The notes below the pieces were generated by a model that was not told the DNA's origin, made no database searches, and worked only from the letters and a program-made list of their open reading frames with translations. From contig JAURKC010000002.1 of assembly GCA_030831945.1 (NCBI GenBank), positions 62,001-126,000 of the forward strand: a stretch of 64,000 bases of DNA, in the 5' to 3' direction. A program made the translations under genes and the position numbers. Below are positions 57,341-64,000 of the stretch, piece after piece. Position 1 is the first letter of the stretch, and every line of letters starts with the position of its first letter. This DNA is from Ferruginibacter sp. GTDB lineage: Bacteria > Bacteroidota > Bacteroidia > Chitinophagales > Chitinophagaceae.

Positions 57341-57766
57341 ATGAATAGTATGAATAATAAGGTATCAGTCTTTCGAGTTGAACACTTTAACGCAGCCCAT
57401 AGGCTTAATAATCCAGCATGGGATGAAGCAACTAATCAACGGGTATTTGGTAAATGTAATAATCCGAATTACCATGGACATAATTATGAATTGATTGTAA
57501 AGGTTTCAGGTGTTCCAGATTTGACTACTGGATATGTATATGATTTAAAATTGTTAAGTGATTTGATAAAAGAATATGTTTTAGAAAAATTTGATCATAA
57601 AAATTTAAATGAAGATACCGTTGAGTTTAAAAATCTAAATCCGAGTGCTGAAAATATTGCTATAGTTATCTATAACATTTTGAGAGATAAAATAGACAAT
57701 AAATTTGATTTACAAATTCGGTTATATGAAACACCCCGAAATTTTGTTGAATATCCAGTTAATTAA
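57341..57766 (+). CDS. 6-pyruvoyl-tetrahydropterin synthase-like protein, copy 2
   Basis: 141 residues, a diverged tandem copy of the previous gene. [37 protein letters not shown] (catalytic Cys, zinc HGH), [27 protein letters not shown] and [13 protein letters not shown]. Closer than copy 1 to animal PTPS in the GKCNNPNxHGHNY stretch. ATG at 57341 or 57350. folE starts 12 bases after its stop, so these two are one operon. Confidence 0.87.
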   Translation: MNSMNNKVSVFRVEHFNAAHRLNNPAWDEATNQRVFGKCNNPNYHGHNYELIVKVSGVPDLTTGYVYDLKLLSDLIKEYVLEKFDHKNLNEDTVEFKNLNPSAENIAIVIYNILRDKIDNKFDLQIRLYETPRNFVEYPVN

Positions 57767-57777
57767 AAAAAATACGA

Positions 57778-58374
57778 ATGGCTTATAAAAAAATTGAGCA
57801 ATACGATCAACCTGTTACAGAAGGGTTAATCAAAAGTTACACCGAAGCATTGGGATTATTGGGTGAGGACCCAACAAGGGAGGGGCTTCAAAAAACACCT
57901 GAGCGGGTTGCAAAAGCTATGCAATTTCTTACCCAGGGATATCATCAAGATGCTAATGCAATTTTGAACTCCGCAAAATTTCATGAAGAGGTAAGCGAAA
58001 TGATCATTGTTAAGGATATTGAATTATATAGTATGTGCGAGCATCATATGCTTCCTTTTTATGGTAAGGCGCATGTTGCTTATATTCCTAATGGTTGGAT
58101 TACAGGTTTGAGTAAAATTGCAAGAGTGGTTGATGTTTATAGCAGGCGTCTTCAAGTTCAAGAAAGGCTTACCCATCAAATTTTAAATTCAATAAAAGAA
58201 ACGCTTAACCCAATTGGGGTAGCAGTGGTTATTGAAGCTTCCCATCTTTGTATGATGATGAGAGGGGTTCAGAAACAAAATTCTGTTACTACTACCTCAG
58301 CCTTTTGGGGTGAATTTGAACAAAATGAAACAAGAAGTGAGTTTTTAAAATTGATTAGTGCAAAACTTCATTAA
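57778..58374 (+). CDS. folE: GTP cyclohydrolase I
   Basis: 198 residues. [21 protein letters not shown] near 28-48, zinc and catalytic site [24 protein letters not shown] near 80-103 (Cys, His), [23 protein letters not shown] near 109-131 and [26 protein letters not shown] near 154-179. Makes dihydroneopterin triphosphate, the substrate of PTPS next door and of folate synthesis. Confidence 0.97.
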   Translation: MAYKKIEQYDQPVTEGLIKSYTEALGLLGEDPTREGLQKTPERVAKAMQFLTQGYHQDANAILNSAKFHEEVSEMIIVKDIELYSMCEHHMLPFYGKAHVAYIPNGWITGLSKIARVVDVYSRRLQVQERLTHQILNSIKETLNPIGVAVVIEASHLCMMMRGVQKQNSVTTTSAFWGEFEQNETRSEFLKLISAKLH

Positions 58375-58502
58375 ATCATTCTGATTGAATTGTTTCTTAC
58401 CAAAATCTATCTAGTAGTGGTTATATTTTAGCATAAATAGTATAACAAGCCCTTTATTTGTATCAAAATAATTTTAATCTTATTCTTGTCGGATTAAAAT
58501 TT

Positions 58503-58510
58503 TATTTTTG
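58503..58510 (+). promoter_or_regulatory. -7 box of fabD
   Basis: TATTTTTG, full match, 19 bases before the ATG; TTG is 14 bases upstream, shorter than ideal. Confidence 0.45.
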
Positions 58511-58529
58511 ATTAAAATTTACAAGAAGT

Positions 58530-59420
58530 ATGGCAAATGCATTTGTTTTTCCAGGTCAAGGTTCGCAGTTTAGTGGAATGGCTAAAAATTTGTACGAATC
58601 GAATCCTTTTGTAAAAAACTTATTTGAGCAAGCAAATGAAATTTTAGGCTTTCGTATATCTGATATCATGTTTACTGGTAGTGATGATGATTTGAAACAA
58701 ACGAATGTTACTCAACCAGCGGTATTTTTACATTCAGTAGCAGCATTTAAAACCTTGCAGGACGTTAAGCCGGATATGGTAGCAGGGCATTCATTAGGAG
58801 AGTTTTCTGCTTTAGTGGCTAATCGGGTATTGAGTTTTGAGGATGCATTGAAGTTGGTTTCTATTAGAGCGAATGCCATGCAAAAAGCTTGTGAATTGGC
58901 TCCATCAACTATGGCAGCCGTATTGGCTTTAGCAGATGATAAGGTGGAGCAAATATGTGCTGAAGTGTTGGCTGAAACCGGTGAAGTGGTAGTGCCAGCA
59001 AATTATAATTGTCCAGGTCAGTTAGTGATCAGTGGTTCGGTAAAAGGGATTGAAATTGCTTGTGAAAGAATGAAGGTTGCTGGAGCTAAAAGAGCGCTTG
59101 TATTACCGGTAGGTGGAGCATTTCACTCACCCTTGATGACTCCAGCTAAGGAAGAATTAGCGGCAGCAATTGAGGCGACTACTTTTTACCAATCCTCTTG
59201 TCCGGTATATCAAAATGTAGTAGCTAAGGCTGTAACCGATGCAGAAGATATTAAAAAGAATCTGATTGATCAGCTAACAGGTGCTGTAAGATGGACACAA
59301 AGTGTTCAAGCAATGGTAGCTGATGGCGCTACTCAATTTACAGAAGTGGGACCAGGTAAAGTTTTACAAGGATTAGTACAAAAGATCAATAAAGAAATGG
59401 TGGTAAATGGAGTGAGTTAA
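58530..59420 (+). CDS. fabD: Malonyl-CoA:ACP transacylase
   Basis: 296 residues. FVFPGQGSQFSGMAKNLYE at 5-23, VTQPAVFLHSVA near 66-77, VAGHSLGEFSALV (Ser in GHSLG, near 88-92), RANAMQKACEL and a catalytic His in GGAFHSPLM near 199-207. Loads malonyl groups for fatty-acid synthesis. Monocistronic with a strong terminator. Confidence 0.96.
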   Translation: MANAFVFPGQGSQFSGMAKNLYESNPFVKNLFEQANEILGFRISDIMFTGSDDDLKQTNVTQPAVFLHSVAAFKTLQDVKPDMVAGHSLGEFSALVANRVLSFEDALKLVSIRANAMQKACELAPSTMAAVLALADDKVEQICAEVLAETGEVVVPANYNCPGQLVISGSVKGIEIACERMKVAGAKRALVLPVGGAFHSPLMTPAKEELAAAIEATTFYQSSCPVYQNVVAKAVTDAEDIKKNLIDQLTGAVRWTQSVQAMVADGATQFTEVGPGKVLQGLVQKINKEMVVNGVS

Positions 59421-59440
59421 TTAAAGGGAATCCAAATCAA

Positions 59441-59487
59441 TTCAATAAAAAAACTCCAGGCTTTTAGTCTGGAGTTTTTTATTGAAT
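59441..59487. terminator. Bidirectional terminator fabD / mdh
   Basis: About 18-base arms TTCAATAAAAAAACTCCAG / CTGGAGTTTTTTATTGAA around 9 bases, nearly all paired, serving convergent fabD and mdh. Confidence 0.93.
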
Positions 59488-59503
59488 TGATAACTTCTTA
59501 TTT

Positions 59504-60439
59504 TTAAATACTTAAAGTACTCAAAACACTATTCATATTTCTTACAGCTTCAGCACTTTTATTAAATGCTGCTTGCTCTTCTTCATTTAATTTGTAGTCG
59601 ATAATTTTCTCCCATCCATTTCTTCCAATGATTACCGGTACGCCTAAGCAGATACCTGTTTGTCCGTATTCTCCATCCAAGCTAACGCAACAAGTAAATA
59701 ATTTTTTCTCATCTCTAACGATGCTTTCAACTAATGCTGCAGTTGCTGCACCTGGCGCATACCAAGCAGAAGTACCCAATAGGCCAGTAAGCGTAGCTCC
59801 TCCAACCATTGTATCAGCAGCTACTTTTTTAAGTGTTTCTGCATCTAGGTAATTGCTTACTGGAGATCCTTGGTAAGTAGCTAATCTGGTTAATGGAATC
59901 ATAGTAGTATCACCATGTCCGCCAACTACTACACCCTGTAAATCTGTAGAGGTGCAGCCAATAGCGGTAGATAAATAATATTTGAAACGGCTGCTATCTA
60001 AAATGCCACCCATTCCTATAATTCTGTTTTTAGGTAATCCGCTAGATTGTAATGCTAAATAAGTCATCGTATCCATTGGATTACTGATGATAATAATGAT
60101 TGCATTAGGAGAGTGTTTAAGGATATTTTGTGTTACTCCCTTAACAATTCCTGCATTGATACCAATGAGTTCTTCTCTAGTCATTCCTGGTTTACGTGGA
60201 ATTCCTGAAGTAATTACAGCTACATCTGTACCAGTAGTTTTTGTATAGTCATTGGTACATCCAACTATTTTTGTATCATAGCCTAATAGGGCTGCTGTCT
60301 GCATCATATCTATGGCCTTGCCTTCTGCAATTCCTTCTTTGATATCTAACAACACGAGTTCATCACACAATTCTTTACGAGCAATATTATCGGCACAAGT
60401 AGCTCCAACAGCACCAGCACCTACTACAGTAATTTTCAT
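59504..60439 (-). CDS. mdh: Malate dehydrogenase
   Basis: 311 residues, LDH-like type. MKITVVGAGAVGATCADNIA Rossmann start, VLLDIKEGIAEGKAIDMMQ, SGIPRKPGMTREELI (Arg-rich mobile loop near 80-94), IIISNPMDTMTYLAL and catalytic VVGGHGDTTMIPL (His near 174). TCA cycle. -7 box at 60480-60487. Confidence 0.97.
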   Translation of the reverse strand: MKITVVGAGAVGATCADNIARKELCDELVLLDIKEGIAEGKAIDMMQTAALLGYDTKIVGCTNDYTKTTGTDVAVITSGIPRKPGMTREELIGINAGIVKGVTQNILKHSPNAIIIIISNPMDTMTYLALQSSGLPKNRIIGMGGILDSSRFKYYLSTAIGCTSTDLQGVVVGGHGDTTMIPLTRLATYQGSPVSNYLDAETLKKVAADTMVGGATLTGLLGTSAWYAPGAATAALVESIVRDEKKLFTCCVSLDGEYGQTGICLGVPVIIGRNGWEKIIDYKLNEEEQAAFNKSAEAVRNMNSVLSTLSI

Positions 60440-60479
60440 AATAAAAATTTAAGTTGTATAAAGGAATTAATTTGATTAG

Positions 60480-60487
60480 CAAAGTTA
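60480..60487 (-). promoter_or_regulatory. -7 box of mdh
   Basis: TAACTTTG on the minus strand, full match, 40 bases before the ATG; no TTG at the ideal -33 position. Confidence 0.5.
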
Positions 60488-60584
60488 AGTGCATTCAGCC
60501 TATAAAATGAAAAAATGCAGCAATTCAGTAGTTAAAATTAGATAATTATTTAACAGTTTAAATTAGACTTTTATGCTTTATAAA

Positions 60585-61076
60585 TTATTTTAAAGCATCT
60601 AAAATAGCCGGAACACCAATATTTCCAACAAATGCTTTTGCAAGAATCGCTCTTCGATCATATAAAAAAATGGATGGATAAGTAGTCACTTTATAAGTAA
60701 GGCCTAATTTAAAATTTTTATCTTGGCCAACCTTAACATTTGGCATGGAGGCTAAACCAAAATCCTTGTAAAATTTCTTGATTTCCTCATAAGGAGCTAC
60801 TGATAATAGCAAGATTTTTACTCCTTTTAACTCTTTTTTGTAGGCAAGTAATTCATTGGTTTGTTGATGACAATGGTCACAGTCAGGACTAAAGAACATC
60901 AGTAAAAAAGGGGTGTTTTTAGGTAAATTTTTACTGCTAAAAATAGCGCTGTCTGGAAGAATATGGACAGAGATATTGGGTAGTGAAACAAATTTATTCA
61001 CATAATCATTTTGATTTTGAGCAAATAACCCAGTCGTAAATAGGGAAAGAACTAGTAAAAAGGTATAATTTTTCAA
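60585..61076 (-). CDS. Thioredoxin-fold exported protein (TlpA/DsbE-like)
   Basis: 163 residues from a TTG start at 61076 (KNYTFLLVLSLFTTGLFAQ signal peptide). A TTG six codons upstream lies within the -7 box. Redox motif FFSPDCDHCHQQTNELL (CDHC, near 66-69), VTTYPSIFLYDRRAILAKAFVG with cis-Pro. Periplasmic thiol-disulfide reductase or resistance factor; partner unknown. Confidence 0.85.
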   Translation of the reverse strand: MKNYTFLLVLSLFTTGLFAQNQNDYVNKFVSLPNISVHILPDSAIFSSKNLPKNTPFLLMFFSPDCDHCHQQTNELLAYKKELKGVKILLLSVAPYEEIKKFYKDFGLASMPNVKVGQDKNFKLGLTYKVTTYPSIFLYDRRAILAKAFVGNIGVPAILDALK

Positions 61077-61091
61077 TTTGAATATTTTTGA

Positions 61092-61122
61092 CAAAGTTAA
61101 ATTTTTATCGCGATTCTATCAA
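61092..61122 (-). promoter_or_regulatory. Promoter of thioredoxin-like gene
   Basis: TTG at 61122-61120, 20 bases, TAACTTTG at 61099-61092, a full match. It helps choose the TTG start at 61076 over 61094. Confidence 0.68.
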
Positions 61123-61239
61123 TAGTTATACTCAAAAGGTGACCGGTGAACTTATATTATACTGAATTGTCAAATTTTACTTAAATCATTGAAAAACTAT
61201 ATTTCAGAAGCCAAATTTCCTATTTAGCATTAGTATGCC

Positions 61240-61247
61240 TACTTTTG
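61240..61247 (+). promoter_or_regulatory. -7 box of efp
   Basis: TACTTTTG followed by C, full match; predicts a leader of about 95 bases before the ATG. Confidence 0.5.
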
Positions 61248-61346
61248 CAGCCCAATAAATATAGACTCAGTAGGTTCGGTATGAATTGGAAAAAGATTTT
61301 CTAAAAAACGAATAACCAATAGTTATCACTAAATAATAAAATAAAC

Positions 61347-61913
61347 ATGGCAACTACAGCAGACATGCGTTCAGGACTAATCATCAAAGTAGATGGAAGT
61401 TTATACTCTGTAATAGAATTTGGGCAAAACAAGACAGCTCGTGCCGCTGCAAAAGTTTGGGCAAAATTAAAGGGGGTAGACAATACCCGTACTATTGAAC
61501 TTACTTGGAATAGTGGTGAAACTATCTTTCCAGTTAGGGTGGAGAAGAAGGCCTATCAATATTTATATAAAGACGATACGGGGTATAGTTTTATGGATAT
61601 TGAAACTTTTGAACAAATCACCGTTCCTGAATCGATGGTAGATGCGCCTAAATTTTTAAAGGATGGCCAGGAAGTGTCAGTTTTGATCAATGGAGAAACC
61701 GATATGCCAATGGGTGTTGAACTGCCTGATAAAATTGTTTTACTCGTTACCTATAGCGAACCAGGGATGAAGGGCGATACGGCTACCAAAACCTTGAAAC
61801 CTGCTACCGTTGAAACTGGGGCTACTGTCAATGTTCCTTTATTTGTAAATGAAGGGGAATTGATTAGGGTAAATGCTAAAACAGGGGAGTATGTAGAAAG
61901 AGTGAAAGAATAA
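61347..61913 (+). CDS. efp: Elongation factor P with Arg32 (divergent tip loop)
   Basis: 188 residues, three domains as usual: KOW-like N-domain (1-65), OB domain II (66-128) and OB domain III (VTYSEPGMKGDTATKTLKPA...VERVKE). It relieves ribosomes stalled at polyproline. The tip loop reads FGQNKTARAAAKVWAKL instead of the usual PGKGxA; counting from Met1 the tip residue is Arg32, the position rhamnosylated by EarP in other bacteria. No earP, epmA or ymfI-like gene is in this window. Confidence 0.95.
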   Translation: MATTADMRSGLIIKVDGSLYSVIEFGQNKTARAAAKVWAKLKGVDNTRTIELTWNSGETIFPVRVEKKAYQYLYKDDTGYSFMDIETFEQITVPESMVDAPKFLKDGQEVSVLINGETDMPMGVELPDKIVLLVTYSEPGMKGDTATKTLKPATVETGATVNVPLFVNEGELIRVNAKTGEYVERVKE

Positions 61914-62028
61914 GTATAAGCTAGATGAAGGGTTGAGCCTTTAAAGTCAACTCAGTACCATTAATTTTCGCAGCTTATTTTGGGGATAATTTACGGGTAA
62001 TGATATCTCCAAAAGATCAAAAAATATC

Positions 62029-62064
62029 AAAAAAAGGGAAAAATTTTAATTTTTCCCTTTTTTT
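62029..62064 (+). terminator. Terminator of efp
   Basis: AAAAAAAGGGAAAAATT-TT-AATTTTTCCCTTTTTTT, 17-base stem ending in a T-run. Confidence 0.82.
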
Positions 62065-62067
62065 ATT

Positions 62068-62145
62068 TTAGCTATTTTTTGGCCATTTTTAGCCTTTTTT
62101 TACTGATTTTTAGCCATTTTTGGGCCTTTTTTGACATTTTTTATA
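62068..62145 (+). repeat. Imperfect T-tract/GCC repeats
   Basis: At least five units of T5-6 followed by AGC, GGCC, AGCC or GGGCC within 80 bases. They lie between the efp terminator and accB. May be a slipped duplication or a leader element of accB. Confidence 0.5.
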
Positions 62146-62237
62146 AATTCTTTCTTTTTAAAAACTTGGATTATTAACAAATCATTACCTACCTTAGCCC
62201 CCCGTTTGTAATCAACTAAACCATTTAATGAATTATT

Positions 62238-62717
62238 ATGGATATCAAACAAATTCAAGAGCTGGTAAAGCTCATTAATAAGACGAATATTGGAGAAATT
62301 ACTATTGAAGAAGAAGGGGTTAAAATAACCGTAAAACAAAAGAAAGATCCTGTTCAGCACATTATTGCAGGTGGACAGCAAGCTCCAATGTTTTCGGCTC
62401 CAGCTGCACCTAGTCCAGCTGCTCCCGCTCCTGTTACTCCTGCACCTGCAGTTGCTGCAGCTCCCAAAACCGATAACTATCTTACTATTAAAAGTCCAAT
62501 GATTGGTACATTCTATCGCCAGTCTGGACCTGGAAAGCCCATATTTGCTAGTGAGGGTGATGAAGTATCTCCTGGTTCAATCGTTTGTATTATTGAGGCG
62601 ATGAAGCTTTTTAATGAAATTGAAAGTGAGGTAAAAGGTAAAATAGTTAAGATTTTAGTGGAAGATGCCAGTCCAGTTGAGTTTGATCAACCATTATTTT
62701 TGGTAGATCCTAGCTAA
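62238..62717 (+). CDS. accB: Biotin carboxyl carrier protein of acetyl-CoA carboxylase
   Basis: 159 residues. N-terminal dimerisation helix (DIKQIQELVKLINKTNIGE), Ala/Pro-rich linker at about 50-78, and the biotinyl domain TIKSPMIGTFYRQSGPGKP...VCIIEAMKLFNEIESEVKG with biotin Lys in EAMKL (near 121). Works with accC, which follows after 159 bases. Confidence 0.97.
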   Translation: MDIKQIQELVKLINKTNIGEITIEEEGVKITVKQKKDPVQHIIAGGQQAPMFSAPAAPSPAAPAPVTPAPAVAAAPKTDNYLTIKSPMIGTFYRQSGPGKPIFASEGDEVSPGSIVCIIEAMKLFNEIESEVKGKIVKILVEDASPVEFDQPLFLVDPS

Positions 62718-62718
62718 T

Positions 62719-62733
62719 TTGACTTTAAGTCAA
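62719..62733. repeat. Palindrome between accB and accC
   Basis: TTGACTT-T-AAGTCAA, 7-base perfect arms, starting 2 bases after the accB stop. Could be an operator or hairpin; unassigned. Confidence 0.35.
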
Positions 62734-62876
62734 TGGGTTGAATGGTAACTAATATTGATTCTAAAATTTGAAATCAACAATTAGTTTTTCAGATTCCTTA
62801 TTTTTTGATTTGGCTAAATTTTTAATACGCTGGTATTAATTGATAGAGCCTTTTTAAAATTTTCAAATTTGTCATT

Positions 62877-64000
62877 ATGTTCAAAAAAATATTGATTGCC
62901 AATCGAGGAGAAATTGCACTACGTATTATTCGTACTTGTAAAGAGATGGGCATTAAAACGGTCGCTGTTTATTCTACTGCAGATAAAGATAGTTTACATG
63001 TAAAGTTTGCTGATGAGGCGGTATGTATTGGTAGACCAAGTAGTGTGGATTCTTACCTTAATATATTGCATATTATGGCAGCTGCAGAGATTACTAATGC
63101 AGATGCTATTCATCCTGGATATGGATTTCTTGCAGAGAATGCAAAGTTTGCTCAGATTTGTGCTGATCATGGTGTAAAGTTTATTGGACCTACACCCGAT
63201 ATGATTAATGCGATGGGTGATAAAATCACTGCTAAAGAAACAATGATTAAGGCTGGAGTACCAGTGGTGCCAGGGAGTGGAGGATTATTAGAAAGTGTGG
63301 AGCAGGCAAAAGAACTTGCTGCAAAAGTAGTAGGTTACCCAGTAATATTAAAGGCAACTGCTGGAGGTGGTGGTAAAGGGATGCGTGTGGTTTGGGAAGA
63401 AAGTGAAATTGAAAAAGCATTTGAAAATGCTAAAACAGAAGCAGCTGCGTCGTTTAAAAACGATGGTATTTACATGGAAAAATTTGTAGAAGAGCCTCGA
63501 CATATCGAAATACAAATCGCAGGTGATCAATTTGGAAATGTTTGTCATTTAAGTGAAAGAGACTGTTCTATTCAACGTCGTCATCAAAAGTTAGTAGAAG
63601 AATCACCTTCTCCATTTATGACTCCAGAGTTAAGAGAAAAAATGGGGCAAGCGGCTATCAAAGCGGCCAGTGCTATTAATTATGAAAGTGTTGGTACCAT
63701 TGAATTTTTAGTGGATAAAAACCGCAACTTCTACTTTATGGAAATGAATACGCGTATTCAAGTAGAACATTGTGTTACTGAAGAGGTAGTGAGTTATGAT
63801 TTGATAAAAGAACAAATTAAAATTGCTGCGGGACATAAAGTGAGTGGTAAAAATTATTATCCTCAAATGCATGCGATTGAATGTAGAATTAATGCAGAAG
63901 ATCCTTACAATGATTTTAGACCAAGTCCAGGTAAAATCACTGTATTGCATACCCCAGGAGGACACGGAGTTCGGGTAGATAGTCATGTATACGCTGGTTA
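62877..64000 (+). CDS. accC: Acetyl-CoA carboxylase biotin carboxylase subunit (3' end outside window)
   Basis: 374 codons from ATG 62877 to the edge. [20 protein letters not shown] start, [15 protein letters not shown] near 81, [17 protein letters not shown]-grasp loop near 159-172, [21 protein letters not shown], and [12 protein letters not shown] near 288-299 with the catalytic Arg/Glu. ATP-dependent carboxylation of biotin on AccB. Confidence 0.97.
   Translation, partial: MFKKILIANRGEIALRIIRTCKEMGIKTVAVYSTADKDSLHVKFADEAVCIGRPSSVDSYLNILHIMAAAEITNADAIHPGYGFLAENAKFAQICADHGVKFIGPTPDMINAMGDKITAKETMIKAGVPVVPGSGGLLESVEQAKELAAKVVGYPVILKATAGGGGKGMRVVWEESEIEKAFENAKTEAAASFKNDGIYMEKFVEEPRHIEIQIAGDQFGNVCHLSERDCSIQRRHQKLVEESPSPFMTPELREKMGQAAIKAASAINYESVGTIEFLVDKNRNFYFMEMNTRIQVEHCVTEEVVSYDLIKEQIKIAAGHKVSGKNYYPQMHAIECRINAEDPYNDFRPSPGKITVLHTPGGHGVRVDSHVYAG

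Larger units (their letters stand above)
61914..62237. other. Intergenic region efp / accB with T-rich GCC repeats
   Basis: 324 bases. Holds the efp terminator (62029-62064) and then, from about 62065 to 62145, a T-rich track with repeated TTTTTAGCC / TTTTTGGCC / TTTTTGGGCC units. No ORF with protein character. Confidence 0.6.

Noticed and set aside
62068..62145. CRISPR-like array
   Set aside because: Units are too short and irregular, with no spacers and no cas genes in the window.
62100..62381. 93-codon minus-strand frame across accB start
   Set aside because: Antisense to accB and made of the T-rich repeat; low-complexity Lys/Asn/Phe content.

Overview
This 64 kb window is an ordinary-density, low-GC chromosomal segment of a Bacteroidota bacterium, most likely in or near the Chitinophagaceae. 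The basis is: type III glutamine synthetase, serine palmitoyltransferase, LpxB, a PorW/SprE-type TPR lipoprotein-like protein, DUF2795 and DUF6728 small proteins, Bacteroidota-type ribosomal proteins (Cys-poor L36 and S4), futalosine-route menaquinone genes, and repeated upstream matches to the Bacteroidota promoter -7 box TAnnTTTG. The family-level placement is inference. I saw no IS element, prophage, CRISPR array, rRNA or tRNA gene.

Layout. 1-4.6 kb: 5' part of purL and a GSIII gene. 4.6-14.3 kb: the most distinctive locus, two minus-strand operons that together look like a sphingolipid factory. The upstream operon is serine palmitoyltransferase, a GNAT-like acyltransferase (candidate bacterial ceramide synthase) and an NAD-dependent reductase. 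The downstream operon is a PgpA-like phosphatase, GtrA, a large DUF5686 outer-membrane protein, a CDP-alcohol phosphotransferase, DUF4833, a fatty-acid/ceramide hydroxylase and an AUR1-like PAP2 transferase. The logical product is a 2-hydroxylated phospho-headgroup ceramide, plausibly inositol phosphorylceramide. It is divergent from lpxB (lipid A). 16-25.9 kb: LOG protein, tyrS, PBP1A, PorW-like TPR protein, then on the plus strand an M23-less membrane protein, bactofilin, an AtpI-like protein and a SprT-like protease: an envelope/cell-shape block.

25.9-34.8 kb: a mixed block (GNAT, LuxE-like, lipoprotein, UbiA-like, M42 peptidase, rpe, TPR lipoprotein, PD40 protein, YfcE-like phosphatase, FkbM methyltransferase, one unknown). 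35.1-39.1 kb: the alpha ribosomal operon infA-rpmJ-rpsM-rpsK-rpsD-rpoA-rplQ, cut off from the spc/S10 genes and containing a terminator-like hairpin after rpsM. 39.3-53.5 kb: carA, aroQ, M32 carboxypeptidase, NIF3-like, zinc ribbon coiled coil, recN, fabI, SemiSWEET, DUF2795, lolD-type ATPase, cobalamin adenosyltransferase, a MacB-type ATPase, gatC, trpS, deoxynucleoside kinase, class IV aminotransferase.

53.5-64 kb: photolyase, mqnD and a frameshifted mqnB, two tandem eukaryote-like 6-pyruvoyltetrahydropterin synthases followed by folE, fabD, mdh, a thioredoxin-like protein, an EF-P with arginine at position 32 (the EarP-type site), and accB-accC (accC runs off the end).
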